Shown: one piece after another, positions 11,978 through 24,642 of the stretch | Layout of the letters: each line of letters begins with the position of its first letter | Position numbering within the stretch: the first letter of the stretch is position 1 | Assembly (NCBI GenBank): GCA_003117195.1 | Contig: BDSI01000150.1 | Location: 186,001-250,000 of the forward strand | Direction: 5' to 3' | Source of the DNA: Eudorina sp. 2006-703-Eu-15 | Taxonomy: Eukaryota > Chlorophyta > Chlorophyceae > Chlamydomonadales > Volvocaceae | DNA: 64,000 nucleotides | Made by a program: the position numbers and the translations under genes | The notes under the pieces: model-generated | Databases searched by the model: none | What the model was told of the DNA's origin: nothing | What the model saw: the letters and a program-made list of their open reading frames with translations, nothing else

Positions 11978-14900
11978 TCACACACCCGCCGCCTTCGAAG
12001 CCGGCGGCGCTGAGTCCACGGACACCCGCACCGTCACGCCCTCCCCGCCCACCGCCGGCATCTCCCGCTGGCCGGCCCCGCCGCCGCCCCGTCCACCCGC
12101 GAGCTCCTCCCTCCCGCCTTCAGCGCGTGCACCCTCACCAACGCCACCACTGCTGCGCGCTTCAGCCGCGTCGTCGCCGCAGACGCCGCCAGGCACCTCG
12201 CCGGCGGCTGGGGGTTCGTCTCCGGCCTGGTTGCCGGGCTGCGGTTCCTCCGGTTTCCAGTACTTGGTGTTGGGGCAGCCGTCCGGGTTGTCCGGGTACT
12301 GCGCGAACCAGACGGAGAACTCGCGAACGCGCTCCAGGATCTCCGGCGGCGAGAGACCCGCGGGTCGGGCAGCATCGCGGATGGCGGCGATGCCCGCGGC
12401 CTCCGACGCGAACCTCTGGACCCGGTTGGCCCTGGTGGGCGAGTTGCGGCACGGCGGGATGGAGGGGTGGAGGAATACAGAGATGAGGGGACAGGACGAC
12501 ACGGGAGAGACTGGGTCGGGTGCAGCGGCAGTTTCCAGGTAGATCAATTAGTCCAGGTACTCCCGAAGCACCGCGGGTCCCAGCACGGGAAACTGAAAAC
12601 AGGACAATCTCCAATGCCATACACGTTGTACAGCGTCTTCTGTGTGCCATGTTTGGTCTGCGCCAAGCAAATCTCCTCGCGAAGGTTCAACAGCGCGGCT
12701 CCAGGGCGGGATGGACATGCGGGCGTTGGGAGCTGAGGGGCAACATGCCTGCGGCACGAAGGCTCCACGAAGGCACCGGCAAACGACCCGTGGGTCACGT
12801 ACCTGCGGATGCGCGCCCGCTGGTACCGCTCCAGGGAGGCCGGCACGTCCGGCCATAAGGCCTCCAAAGCCAACACAAGCTGGTGGGCGTCCTGCGGCGC
12901 GGGCAGCACACTGACCTTACTGGACTGACCGACCCATGGGCCCATGGGTCAGGAGGAGAAGCTGGATCGTTGGACAAACGAGGGTACCCTAATCCTGCCC
13001 CCCATCAGCACGGGCATGCTCGCGTGCCGCGCCTGCTCTTCTGCCCTCCATCCCGAGTCGTGGGAGATGGGGTTCCTGTTGGGGGCCACCCGCTACCCGC
13101 TACCCAGACGCACTGTCCAGACCTACCAAGGCCCAGGCCCAGGCCCAGGCCCGTAACGCTCCGCCCTCGGGTCCTCACCGGACCGCACCGCACTGCACTG
13201 CTCCACAGCCAACCCCACTCCACCCCCACCTCAAATGCCGTCCGGGCGCCCTGCCCCGGTTTGGGGTGCATCGCGTGCGCCGCATCGCCCATCAGCACCA
13301 CCCGTCCGCCGGCACTGGCCCATCGCTCCAGGGGCGCCCTGTCGTACAGCGCCCGCTCGAAGATGATGGACTCATCCACCGCCTCCACAATCGGCACCAA
13401 GTCATCCCACCCGGCTGCCTGAGAGGCTTGGAAGAGGGATGGGCGGGGGGTTGCTCATGGGTTTATAAGTCGGTTGGCTTGGTTGAATCGTTCGGCTGCC
13501 GCCCCTTCGCCTACGCGACCATCCAGCCTGCGCCATCATTTCCCCACCGCTCACAGCTTCACCCCTGGAGGTACACCACGCTAGGCACACTGTCCTCACC
13601 TTTAGCCGCTCCAGCACCCTCGCCTTGCTGCCGGGGACGCCCATTCCCCCGCGCCCGCCGGGACCCTTGCCCCCCGGCGCCGCCTTCTTGCCGCCGTCTC
13701 CGCCAGCTGCGGACCCCTCCTCTCCCGCCGCCTCCGCCGCCGCCTCCGGCCCTGCCGAGCCGACCAACCCGACACGCGCCGCGATCGAGTTCCGACCCTC
13801 CCGCTCCGGACCACCCGGCGCCGCACTGGCCGCCGGGTGGGCTGCGGCCGGCGGTGCAGCTGCCTGTGACAGCTGCCGAGTGAACGACGGCTCGTCGTAC
13901 TGCATCCGTACCTGCGCACGCGCGCCACACCCACGCGACCTCCCTAGATGGTGACGGGTGCTGCGGCGGGCCCCCCCCACGGAAACCCCGCCATCTGCCC
14001 TTCCTTTCCCGGCCCCCAGCAGCCAGCGCCCACACTACCCACAGTCCCCCAACCCGCGGAGCGCCCTCCCCCCTCCCTCCCCGGTGCTTCCCGCCTTAAC
14101 GCGCATCCCCATACCCGTAACCCCCCTTGCTTTTCGTTTTGGCCCCGCACCCCACACCCTGTTTGCTCGTTTGAAACGCCCATCAATTCACCCACCCTCC
14201 CCACGCCCTCGTTTTCGTTGTAATCCCCGACCCCTTACAACCCACACCTGCCAGAAGGTGTAGCCGCCACCAGCATCTGAAATTATCACCTGCAGGGAGG
14301 GCTCGATGTGAATCTCCCCCACTAGCCCATCCGTGATTGCACGCAGCTGACCTGCGGTGTTTGGAGTCGCGCGGGGACGCCGATGTACGGCGGTACGAGC
14401 GTACGATGAAGACCCAATGCAATGATCTGGCCTTGTCAAGCGCACTCTTTGTAGGGATGAGATGACAACAGGGGGCATACACTGCGAGACGTGACACGTG
14501 AGGGCGGGGTGCGGGAGAGCCGAGGCTCCCCCGGACCGAATGAGGCGTAAGGCCCGGGGGAATTCCCAACAGAACTGTACGACACGAAACACGTACCCGG
14601 CTCGTGCGCATACACGACGGTGTTCCCTCCTGGGTTTGGAAACACGCAGTTCCAGTTCATGTGGCCGAGAAATCTGTCGGGTCGCAGACAGTACGACACG
14701 TACTACATTTCTTGAGCAGCGCAAGCCGCAAGGGGAGGAGGCGCGAGCGATGCTAGGCTGGGAACCCTTAGGAGTGGAGCAGAGGGAGGGCAGGGGGCAA
14801 CAAATGAGACCCCGGTTTGATGACACCGCAATTGCACATCGCACATCGTAATGCAGAAAAAGTACGGTACCTCGTTACGTTAGGTGTGCCCGGCAGCAAT

Positions 14901-16769
14901 GAGCCAGGCAGCCCACCCATAAGCCCACAAATGGCCCGCGATTAACCACGGGCGCATTTAAGCAACAACAGAGTTTCTAGAAGGCTCCATACCTGGGCGG
15001 CGGGTCATTTGGGTTCATCGTAGCGCGGATGGCGGAGTTGATGCCATCCGCGGCGACCACCAGTTTGGCGGTCACGCTGGGCTGGTCCCGGAAGTGTACG
15101 ACAACACGATGAGCTGGCCGTACAGCTTGCCGCGTCGACGCGGCTTCGGCCCCGTCCTCTTGGACATTCTCGTCCCATATTTCGTCGTACCCAGTGGCGG
15201 CATGGTCGCAGTGCACCACCTCTTCGGGCACGTACTTCGCCAGTGCGGCCTGGGTCTGTACGGCACCGTACAACAATAGACAGGACGGTATTTACCCGGG
15301 CGTTCGTACGACGCAAAGACGATCATACAGGCGTGCGTTGGGCACGAAGACGGTCGTACAGTGGTCGCAAAAACGAATTTTCATTCATTCATCTGGACTC
15401 CCAGCTGCCGAGCTGTCCCCCGTGGTCTCATTTCACGGCCCAACGGCACGGACCGCCGATGTGTACACCCAAGACCCCACAAGGTGGGGGCGACAGATCC
15501 CTCCCGGCCCCTAGGGCGCCCCGGCGTGTGCGAGGCGTCGCAGTTCTCCCCCAAGACAACCTCTGCCAGGAACCCGTCAGGATGTCACGCCCGAAGGCCG
15601 TTGTACGGTACACCTTCCACACCGTACGTACCTCCGCCCAGCGGATGGTGTACATCTTGTCGAGGACCAGATTCCTAAACGCCGGCTCCCTCCCCGGCGG
15701 GTAGTTCGCAAACTTTGCCAGCGCGTTGATCACCCCGCGCTGCCTGCGCCCAGCAACAGCAACAACAACAGCGGGGACACACGGCGCGGCGCGTGAGTAC
15801 GACGGTGTGCACCGCGCTGCCTCACGCCACCTCGCGGCCAGAAACCCTCTCCTCAAGCCCCGGCTGCCCGGCTGCTGCTACGCGACCAGCGACCCCTGTG
15901 CCCTCCCGAAGGCTGTCGCTAGGCGGCCTGCGGCCGCTGTGGTATTTATACATCATCAGTTCATCAATTCATCATCCAGGAACTCGTCATCGGCACCAGG
16001 CCTGGCAGTTCCGTTCAACAGCATCCTCGGCGCGCCGGAGGGCGAAGCGCAAAAGCCCCCCGTCCTCCTTCCGCCACGCAAGGGCCTGGTGGCACGGAGC
16101 GCCGGAACTACGGCGCGGAGCTGCGGTGCTGGCGGCATGCACACGCCCGTGGCGTGCCCCGTTGGAACGCCCGGTGGGGGACTAAGCACTAAGGATCCAC
16201 CTTGTGACGGTGCCAAATGCACACATGTTGACATGCACACAGACATGAGCGGGTGACCCTGGGGGGGGAGGAGGGAAGGGCCCACTCGCTGGGAAATTAA
16301 CTTGAGTGCGACAAGACTTGCTTGATCTCCTCCGGGAGGTCCGGGTGGAGATCGCCCAGGGCCGTGAAGGCGTTGGCGGCCAGACCGATCATAGTGCTGG
16401 TTTCGGTGCGCAGCCGCGGAGAGGCCTCGAACACGTGAACGTCAAAGCCGCGATGGTGAAGACCTGAGGGACGCAGGTGGGGGCAGAGCGACCGGTTGCA
16501 CCACGGTCAAAGGGGGGACAGGCTCACGGTTTTCCCTGGCGAGGTTATGTGGTGGTATGGAGCACTTGGGAGCCGCGTTGGTGGCGGCTTGCACGACCGC
16601 GAAGACGCCTCCGCTCGGCAGGTGGTCATGCTCGCACAGCAAAAATTATATTACAAAAACCATGTATCGGCACCAACGGTGAGTCAAAGTCCTTACCCGC
16701 GGCCAGAGCCAGTCCGCCCAGTCCTCCACCGACGACCGCAACATCCACTTCCCCCGGTGGAGGGCTCAT
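11978..16769 (-). CDS. FAD-dependent monooxygenase (PHBH/UbiH/zeaxanthin-epoxidase-like)
   Basis: Exons in transcription order: 16769-16697, 16463-16318, 15739-15632, 15255-14993, 14673-14597, 14351-14248, 13911-13600, 13418-13230, 12891-12803 and 12431-11978 (604 residues). All three flavin fingerprints of group A aromatic-type hydroxylases are present: VAVVGGGLGGLALAAG (about 11-25), the DG motif in VVAADGINSAIR (Asp179-Gly180) and the GD motif in VLMGDAAHAMHPKPGQGA (Gly405-Asp406). GHMNWNCVFPNPGG is also typical of the substrate domain. Such enzymes use NAD(P)H and O2 to hydroxylate or epoxidise organic molecules; the substrate here is unknown. The exon at 13911-13600 adds 104 residues rich in Ala, Gly and Lys between conserved blocks. 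The donor at 16317 (CAA/GTCTTG) is weak, so an exon between 16317 and 15740 could be missing. The C-terminal 90 residues are low-complexity. Confidence 0.85.
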
Positions 16770-17851
16770 CGTTATAACACGTAAATGCGCTTGAAGGTTG
16801 TCCTTTCGAAACGGCAGCTCACTACTGAACCCTGGTCAGCACCCTCCCGAGGTGAGCGCCTGTCCAGGCGAAAACCCAGAGCGATCACCGCGTGTGCGTG
16901 TGCGCCTCAGAAATTTCCAATTAAATTGCTATACATTCTTACCGTATGCTATGGCTGCCCGTACGCGATGATTGAGCGCCAATTTCAGGCAACTGCTGCG
17001 ACGTACCATTTTTCGTATATACACCAAGACAAAGGCTACCCGTCGAGCGAAGCGATTACTTCGATCTGGCTGTCCGCGATCGCATGGTAATAAAACTCCA
17101 GATCGAGTTCATGAAGGACCTGGTGGGCACATCGGCACCCCCGCTCCCGCTCAGCTTCTGAGCTTGGACAGGTGCCGCTACAATTGCATTGGGCGGATAT
17201 GGTGCTTCGTTTTTTAATAGTCTGGTGAAGGATACTAGTAACATTTATCACAGCGCGTTTCGCCTCGATATTCGCCTTGCGATGAGTACGAATTTGCAGT
17301 ACGACGGTTGGGCCTCCAATGTCATTTGGGTCTTTAACCGCCTTGGATATGAGTGGGGTGAGGGCTTTCTTTCTGACAATCTGGACGCTAGGGTCCGTCG
17401 TTTCTCCTCCTGCAAGCTCGACGTTGATGCACTAATGGGCACGTTGAGGGAGCGCGTCAGAGCGCGTCAAGGATGACTGGCAGAGCGAACGGCTAGCCGT
17501 AGACCCAATTTCCTTCGTATCAGACGGCACATAAGGGAAATAAATGTATTCCATTGTGGGATGTTTTCCACGTGCAAGCGCTACTTTCGTCCTACCCGCG
17601 CCTCTGCCCGTGCGATGCCCGCACCAAGTCGCATCGCGCAACTTCGGGTTGTTGGCAGGAAGTGCCACAGCAGAGTGTGAGACAGCCCGCGCGGTTGAAA
17701 GTATGGGACTTATAGATGCAGGCTGTGCGCCTTGGATCGGCCCTTGCCAATAGAGTTAGAATGCGCTCTCAGCAGGACAGACCTTCCTTTCGATGCAAGA
17801 CTATTGAGCAGTACATAATTGGTGCGTAATAAAAGAGTGCCTTACTGACAA
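16770..17851. other. Spacer upstream of the FAD monooxygenase, with retroelement relic
   Basis: This stretch has lower GC than its neighbours. It should hold the promoter of the FAD monooxygenase (leftward) and the 3' end of the unknown gene that ends at 17852. The only coding-like segment is the retrotransposon-like fragment at 17189-17476. Confidence 0.5.
17189..17476 (+). mobile_element. Probable C-terminal fragment of a non-LTR retrotransposon ORF
   Basis: A 95-residue frame contains SFFNSLVKDTSNIYHSAFR, later DGWASNVIWVFNRLGYEWG, and an Arg-rich end before a stop. This spacing of aromatic, Leu and Trp residues resembles the region after the reverse transcriptase in L1-type elements of algae. 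No reverse-transcriptase or endonuclease core is visible, so it would be a dead relic. The base composition is less GC-rich than nearby exons. The family assignment rests on pattern memory only; it could instead be an isolated exon. Confidence 0.35.
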
Positions 17852-20551
17852 TCATGGAAGCAAGGCTGTCGGCCCAGGCTGACCACGTACCACCAGACCC
17901 TGAACCACCAGACTCTCGTCGGGCTGCTGTCCATCGCCCAGGCGCGGCCGGCGACATCTCGCTGCCACTCATCACCGCCCAGCAGCCAGGTCAAATTTAG
18001 CACGCGCATTCAGGCCAGGAGCGCACCTAACTTGGCGGCTCGCTCCCAACCCGATTCCCAACCCAGCGACATACGCTGCCATACGCTGCCATAAAGCCTC
18101 CTTGCGGGGTCTGCGACGAAGTTCGGGTGGTTCCATCACGAATGCCGCCTGTGGCCGCCCTCGCGGCGCCTACACGCAAGACCCAAAACACTCACACCCC
18201 ATCAAGGAAGCAAACAACCGCCCCTCGGACCTTCCATGCGCCAGCACCACCCTCCCACGTCCCCACAGCCCAAACAGCTGGGCCCCGAAACCACCGGCAG
18301 CAACGCGCAGCGCGCTGCAGGAAGCAAACAGGGCGGGGGGGACCCGACGGTCCCTCCCCGCGCTGCGAGTGGGTCACCGAGGCTCCAGAGGCCCTTTGCT
18401 CTCAACATCTTCTCTGCCCGACTTACCGCCGAACATTTGTTTTTTCCGGCGCCCGACCAATAAGCCCCCAACGAGGACCCGCCGCCTGCAGATCATCCGC
18501 CAACGAAACCCAGATGGCTGCCCTCCGCGCAAACGCCACGCGGCACCCCACAACCCATACCCCTACCTGCAATGCTTTGCGCGGCATCATTATGCTCATG
18601 ACCAGGGCGCGGCATCACGCGGCAAAGGTGTCCGTCCAGCTGCCTGCGATGCCCACTCGAACACGCTCCGGAACCACAAGACCGCGCCACACCTACCAAC
18701 CTATACCCCTATCAGCCAGCACCAACGGCGGCGGCCGCTGCCGCTCCGTTGCGCAGGCGGCCCGGCCGCACGCAGCGGCGCCGCACCACGCGGCGGGGCA
18801 CGGCCCGGATCACGAGTCCGGCCCCGGGGCAGCGAAGCGGGGTTGGATGGCTGGCGGGCGGGGTGGACGGCCTGCAGGCAGGAATGCTGTCAGTCTGCTG
18901 CCACTCTTCTGCAATTCAACCCCACAGTTCGCGCGGGCGCTGCACGTGATCCATCGCCCAGCTCCTGCGGCCCGCTGCGCGCGCACACCACACCACACCA
19001 CACCACACCACACCACACCACACCACACCGCACCACACCACACCACACCACACCGCACCACACCGCACCACACCACACCACACCGCACCACACCCTGATC
19101 CACACCAGCAAGGCCGTCGTCGCCCTGCCCGCCCTTCGCGTCGGCAGGCGGGCAGGCAGGCAGAGTGGAGGCAGTGTCGCTACGATTTCTTCCGAATTTT
19201 TGATTTTGTGCAATGTTGCGCGTCCTCTTTATTCGCCCATAGACAGCACGTGAGCATGACTGCCTGTGGATCCTTGAGGAACGCTCCGGAAACATTGTGC
19301 CTCCTACTGCCGTACCAGCGTTGCATACACCCGCCGTGCCACGCCCGCGCACCTCAAACGTCCAGCAAACATGGCCAGCTTTGCCCCATTGTCAACACCC
19401 GCACGGACCCTTCAACGTCGAGCAGCCTCTAACGTCCGAACTAACTCAACCCGCCGTGGCCGTGGCGCAGCGGTTCCCGAATGCATCGTGTCAGTGATAT
19501 CAACAAGTGAAGGTGACGAGTGATACCAACTTCGACATACAAGAAGGCAAATTAGTGAATTATTAGATATATATACAGCACAAGCCGAGCCCCCTGCCGC
19601 AAGCCATGCGCCGCGAACTCGCTTACAGAGAACTGGGGCGTCGAATGCTTGCGCCCAACGCCCGATCGGCTGCCTACCCAACGCTTCCCACAATCGTAGC
19701 TTCGTCAGCACCTAAGCCGCGCGTCTGCTATCAAGTACAGCTGATTGAACAACCCTAAGGGCCATGTGGACCCTTCTGGCGCTGACCATCGGTCGATGCT
19801 CGATACGGTAGTGCCGTAGTGCGGTCCATGGATTGCGTGAGATCTGAAGAGAGCAAGGACAGGACTCAGATCGGTTGTGGGACCAATGTGTTTAGATAAG
19901 AGACCAATGTGTGCACGCCAGCAGGTGTCACTGCGGGCGCCGCGGTCTCTCCCCGGCGCGGTCCCTCCCCCCGCCCCAGGCCCCCCGTGCCCGGATCGCG
20001 GCGGCGCACAAATGGGTGTTATAAAGTGTTCAGCGAGGGACCCGCCGCGCCCCAACCAGTTACCAGTGTCTGTATGTGTAATGTGTATCGTTGTTCCCAT
20101 GAATCCAACACGTCGAGGTGACACGCTCGCAGACCCCACCGCCTCCACGACCAACAGCGCGACACAGGAAGCCGCACCGCACCGCACCGCACGATTCCCC
20201 CATCTACGCCTCTCCGCGCGCTTATGCCCCACGCGCCCCCTCACAGTCCCTCAGCCCGCAGTGTCCAACCTTCGTCCCAACACAACAACCGCGTTGCCGA
20301 CTCGTCGTCTTACACTCTTAATCCTCATAAACCTCTAAGACGGCCTCACCTCACAACACCATTTCGCTCTCGCAGGTGGGCACCCGACTGGATCGAATGA
20401 AGCACCCACGCACCTCCGTCCGCACGAGCCAGCCCACGGACTGCGCGCCTCTCGCCGCAAAAGCCTCCCGACTCTTTGCCTCAGCCTCCTCCTCCTCCTC
20501 CTGCTCCCCGGCCTTCTCCGCCTCAGCAGCCTTCGCCCCCTTTTTGCTCAT
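17852..20551 (-). CDS. Uncharacterised 185-residue protein, seven exons
   Basis: Exons: 20551-20414, 20387-20350, 18643-18567, 18517-18427, 18314-18295, 18110-18027 and 17961-17852. Every junction agrees in phase and has canonical splice sites. I do not recognise the family. The N-terminus is MSKKGAKAAEAEKAGEQ followed by a Glu run, a charged helix. Then come AFAARGAQSVGWLVRTE, HEHNDAAQSIAA, a helical block with WVSLADDLQAAGPRWGLIG, and LYGSVWQRMSLGWESGWE, ending in a Gln/Pro/Val-rich tail. There is no signal peptide or membrane helix. The 20-base exon at 18314-18295 is unusually small; without it the frame stops at 18170. The third intron-sized gap (20349-18644) is 1.7 kb and carries an ACACC satellite, so an exon may be missed there. 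Confidence 0.55.
18983..19096. repeat. Pentanucleotide ACACC satellite
   Basis: About 22 head-to-tail copies of ACACC with occasional ACCGC variants. It lies in the large intron of the uncharacterised gene on the minus strand. Confidence 0.92.
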
Positions 20552-21362
20552 TAAACACAAACCGCCCGCAACGCTGCAAGCCCGCACCCGCGCACCTCAT
20601 CGCACACTCCGGTTTGATTCCCGCGAGTCAAACTCCGACAGCCTCCTGCAGACATGTGCCGCGCTGTGCGGCCCGCCATTCGCCCGCGGCCCTAGTTAAT
20701 ATCTCGACAACCGTTTTATGGGCTGGGGCAGGGGCCGTCGTGTGGCCTCCGCGTGTTCCCGGGCTTGGCTATGCCCCTTGCAAGTCATGCGCTCCTGCTC
20801 TGCCTCCTGCCTACCAACTCACACCGATGGGGGTCTCTTCTCTCCAAGTACACGCCGCATACTCTCGCGCGAATGCCAACACAGCGCACACCCTCTTTCC
20901 ATCGACCTCCTCTGTCTTACATTCTCGCACCCGGCAGGCCCACCACGGCACGGCAGGCCCTGTCCAGCACCCGCCAGGTCGCGGACCCCAGACGTGGACG
21001 CGGGGCTGAGGATGTGGACGTTACGATAAGGAATCGCGGTCACCCCAATCCAGTGCCGTCCCATCTCCGTTTCAATTTTCCAGTCCAGGTCCAGGCCCAG
21101 TCCGGCCCGACCCAGCCCGGCACGCACCGCAGCTGTCCCAACACCAGCAGCAGCAACCTTTCACACAACGACCGCAGAAGGGCGACGCGCACCGCCCCCG
21201 TCCCCGCCAACAACGGGACGCAGGGCGCGAGCACGGGGAGCGGGGGCCAGCAAGAAACGCGCCCCTGCCCGGGCGATAACGTGCATCACACCGAACGCAG
21301 TACAACGAATACCGTACAGAGCCGACGCCGTACTTTCATTTCCGTCAGCAGCGCCGCGGAGG
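20552..21362. other. Spacer between the uncharacterised gene and the FMO-like gene
   Basis: This stretch should contain the promoter of the minus-strand gene starting at 20551. It holds a copy of a dispersed repeat at about 20767-20822. A possible spliced segment near 20605-20655 (minus) has a CAG acceptor and a GTGCGC donor, but its phase does not fit the neighbouring gene. Confidence 0.45.
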
Positions 21363-24300
21363 TCATTTACACTTCTTTCCATTTCTGCGGCGGCTTCGGA
21401 GCGACGGTCGCGTTGCCCCCTGCCCCGCGCGCACCTCCTCGGCACCCGCACCCACCCACCCACCCAGTCAACTTCCTCGGGCCCCAGTTCAGCAAGTCCG
21501 CGCGCCTCCTCGGGAGACAGCGGGATCAAAATCCCGTTCCCCCAGCGTCCCCGGTAAACCAAACCTCGACCTCCACACCTCGCCCCCTTCGCTCCCCGGT
21601 TTGGGTTTTCCGCGGCGCAACCCAACAGCGCCGCACCAGCCCCGACTCCCCAACATCCCAACACCCAAGCATCGGTCGGCGGGAGGCCGGAACGACCCGA
21701 AGCAAGCCCCTCCCTCCCTCCCTGCCTCGGCTGGCCTGGGCTGGGCTGTGGGCTGGGCTGGGCTGGGCTGGGGTCCCCCGTCAGTTGCTTACGATACCTT
21801 GGAGAGGCTGCGTCGCAGGGACCCCTCGCGGATGGACCGGCTCTCTTGCGGACTGGCGTCCAGCGGCTGGGGCTGAGACGGCGACGGAACCGGCACTTGC
21901 GGCGACCCCGCGGCCACCAGCAGCGGCGGCGGCGGCGGCGGCGGCCCCGCCACGTGTCCCAGCATGACCGACGGCAGGACTGCCGCCGCCGCTGCCGCCG
22001 CCGCCAGAGATCTAGAGGCCCGTGGGGTGCTGTCGCGCTTCGTGGGGGCGAGGGACGAGGAGGCACAACACGGGCGGGGCGGGGCGGGAGCCGTCAGCGG
22101 CAGGCTCAACCGCTGCGCTGGTACGAGAACCACGGTACGACACGGGTACGGCAATCTCGAGGGGCGGCGAGCAGGGCGGGGATGCAAAAGCAAGTACAGG
22201 GCGCCAGGGCCCGCGGGAGCCGGCAATGAGGGCAACGGCGTCAGCCGGCGGTCAGATGACCTGAGGCCCTCCAGGAGGGTAAGTCATCCTTCATCCTAAC
22301 CCAAACCCCGAGAATCGCCCGGCCCGTGCTGCATTGGGGGGATGCAGTCCGGCAGCCCGCCCCTGGCCGCACCCCGGCTTCCTGCATCCGGTACGTACCA
22401 TTCCGTTGGCCGTGCCGGTACGGCTCCGCGGCGCCTCTCGGTCGTTGCCGCCGCCGCCGCCGGTCCCGCCGGGAGCGGTGCTGGCGGCCTCCTCCGCGAC
22501 CACCGCAGACCAACCCGGTGGCCGCTCCCACCCAATGACGCCCTCGGGCGCGTGTGGATCGAACACGGCCGGCCCCGGCAGGCTGGCGCTGTGGCGTAGG
22601 TGGCCCCCGCCCCCGCCACCGGTGGCGGCGGCGGCGTCGGCGGCAGCGCCGCCGCCGCCGCCGGTGCCTGAAGCGTCGGCGGCCACCGCCGCCGCCGCCG
22701 AACCCATGATCCCGCCCGCCGCCATCTCGGCCAGCAAGGCGCTGATGATGCTGTCGCGCCGTGGAATGGCACCGCGTCGCGTTCCGCCGCCGCCGCCGCC
22801 GCCGCTGCGGCCGCTGCCCGGCGGACTGCTGGCGGCAACGCTGACGGCGACGTGCGCGTCGTGCGGCGTGATGAACCCGGTGGCGGATGACGTGGCGTGC
22901 AGCGGCGGCGGGTACGGCGCCATCTGATGAGAAGGCGAGGGCCTGGAGCCGATGGACGAGCCGGCCGCAGCGCGACGACGGTGTACGACACTCGGGCCGG
23001 CGCCGCCTGTGGCGACCTCGGCGTGTTCGGAGGACATGGCCAGAGGGAGGACGTGCCGTAGGGAAGTGGAGAGCTCCGAAACCACGCGCTTCAGCGGCCG
23101 GCGGGTCCGAGACGGGGTTGGGGTTGCCTGCGTCGACGGCGCTCGCGTCGAGGGTGACGCCGCCGCCGCTCCCGCCATGCCGCCGCCGCTGATGCTGCCG
23201 CTGCTTGGCGTCGCACCCATGCCGCCGCCGCCGCTGCTGCTGCCGCTGCTGGGCGCTCCGCCGCCGCCGCCGCCGATGCCCACAAAGGCGGTTCCGGGGC
23301 TCAGCAGCGCCCGAAGGAGGCTCGGCTGCCGCCGCGGCGCCGCCCGCGAGCGGTGGGTCGGCTGCGCGGAATGCGACGGCATCAGGGGGTTGCTGTCAAC
23401 GCTGCCGCCGCCGCCAGCGTCTGCCGGCGCCGCTGGCTGCGCACCGTCGAGGTCCTCCGCGGCAGCCGCGCCGCCGCCGTCCTGCGCCCTCATCCCAAAC
23501 ACGCCCCGGTCCTCCGAGCTCAGCAACAGGACCGGCGGCAGCGGCGGCGGCGCTGCCGCCGCAGTCAGTTGACCACGAAGCGCCCGGACGCTGAAAGTGC
23601 TGCCCACCGAGCCCCGGCGAAACCCTGACGCCGGCGGCGGCGGCGCCGTCGACGAGATGGCGGCCGCTGCCGCAGCGGCGCTGCCGAAGGGGCTGACATG
23701 TTCATCACTGCCGAGATGCGGGCTGCCCGGCTGCTCTGCGGAATGCTGTCGGTTTGACTGTCCCAGTCCAGCGGTAATTCCCACGTAACCGAAAGACGGC
23801 GGCGGCGCAGCACCGCCGCCGGCCGCCGACGCCGCCGACGCCAACGCGTTCGTGGGTCCGGCGGCGGCGGCGGCGGCGGTGGTGGTGGGGTTGGCCTCCC
23901 AACCGTGTACGGAAGCCGCGCCGGCGGCTAGGACGGCAGCGGCGGCGTCCATGGCGAGCGCGGTACTGGAGGTCTGGCGCAGCTGGCGGGCGAGGCGCGG
24001 GAACAATGTACGGAAGAACGCTCGAGATGGTCCCGTATGCATCCCTAGCATCCATAACCGGTAGCGGAACTGCGGCCGCCGCCGAGCTTTCGGATGACCA
24101 CTCCTGTCGTGCAGCCATGCCGTCTGTACGACACTAATCCTAGTATTCAAACGCACACGTTTGTCCCGGTTACATGCCGTACATGCAGGATTGCACCCCA
24201 CACTGCCTGCCACGTCAGCGCCTGGCAGGTATTCGAGGACCATGTTTGCCTCCCCCTCGCCTCCCCGTTTCCCCAACCACGCACCTGCATCGCCGGCGGC

Positions 24301-24604
24301 ATGACCCGGGGCCCCGTGTCGACATGGCCGTACAAGGTACGGCCGCCGCCGCCACCGCCGCCGCTGCCTTCGACCCCAAACCCGTCGCTCGCGAACGCCG
24401 ACCCGGGGGCCACGGACGACGACGCTGAGTTCAACGACGTCGCCGTCGCCGCCGCCGCCGCGGCGGCGGCGGCTGCGAACGACGCCGCGACGTCGGCCGC
24501 GCCGGCACATGGACTGCCCGGCGCGTGCCCAATGTCCGGCTGTGACGCGTCGGCAACACATACGACACGGCCAACGGAGCCACTCGCGACGCCGCCGCCG
24601 AACG

Positions 24605-24642
<38 letters not shown>

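Noticed and set aside
18170..18314. Alternative last exon of the unknown gene ending at 18170
   Set aside because: It gives a Cys/Gly-rich tail with no protein-like pattern. Splicing out of it at 18295 restores phase with two further good exons.
18102..19253. 383-residue frame on the + strand
   Set aside because: It is produced by the ACACC satellite and GC-rich DNA, and it overlaps in-phase exons of the minus-strand gene.
20753..21967. 404-residue frame on the + strand
   Set aside because: It is Pro/Arg/Ala-rich without domain or splice context, and overlaps the 3' exons of the FMO-like gene on the other strand.
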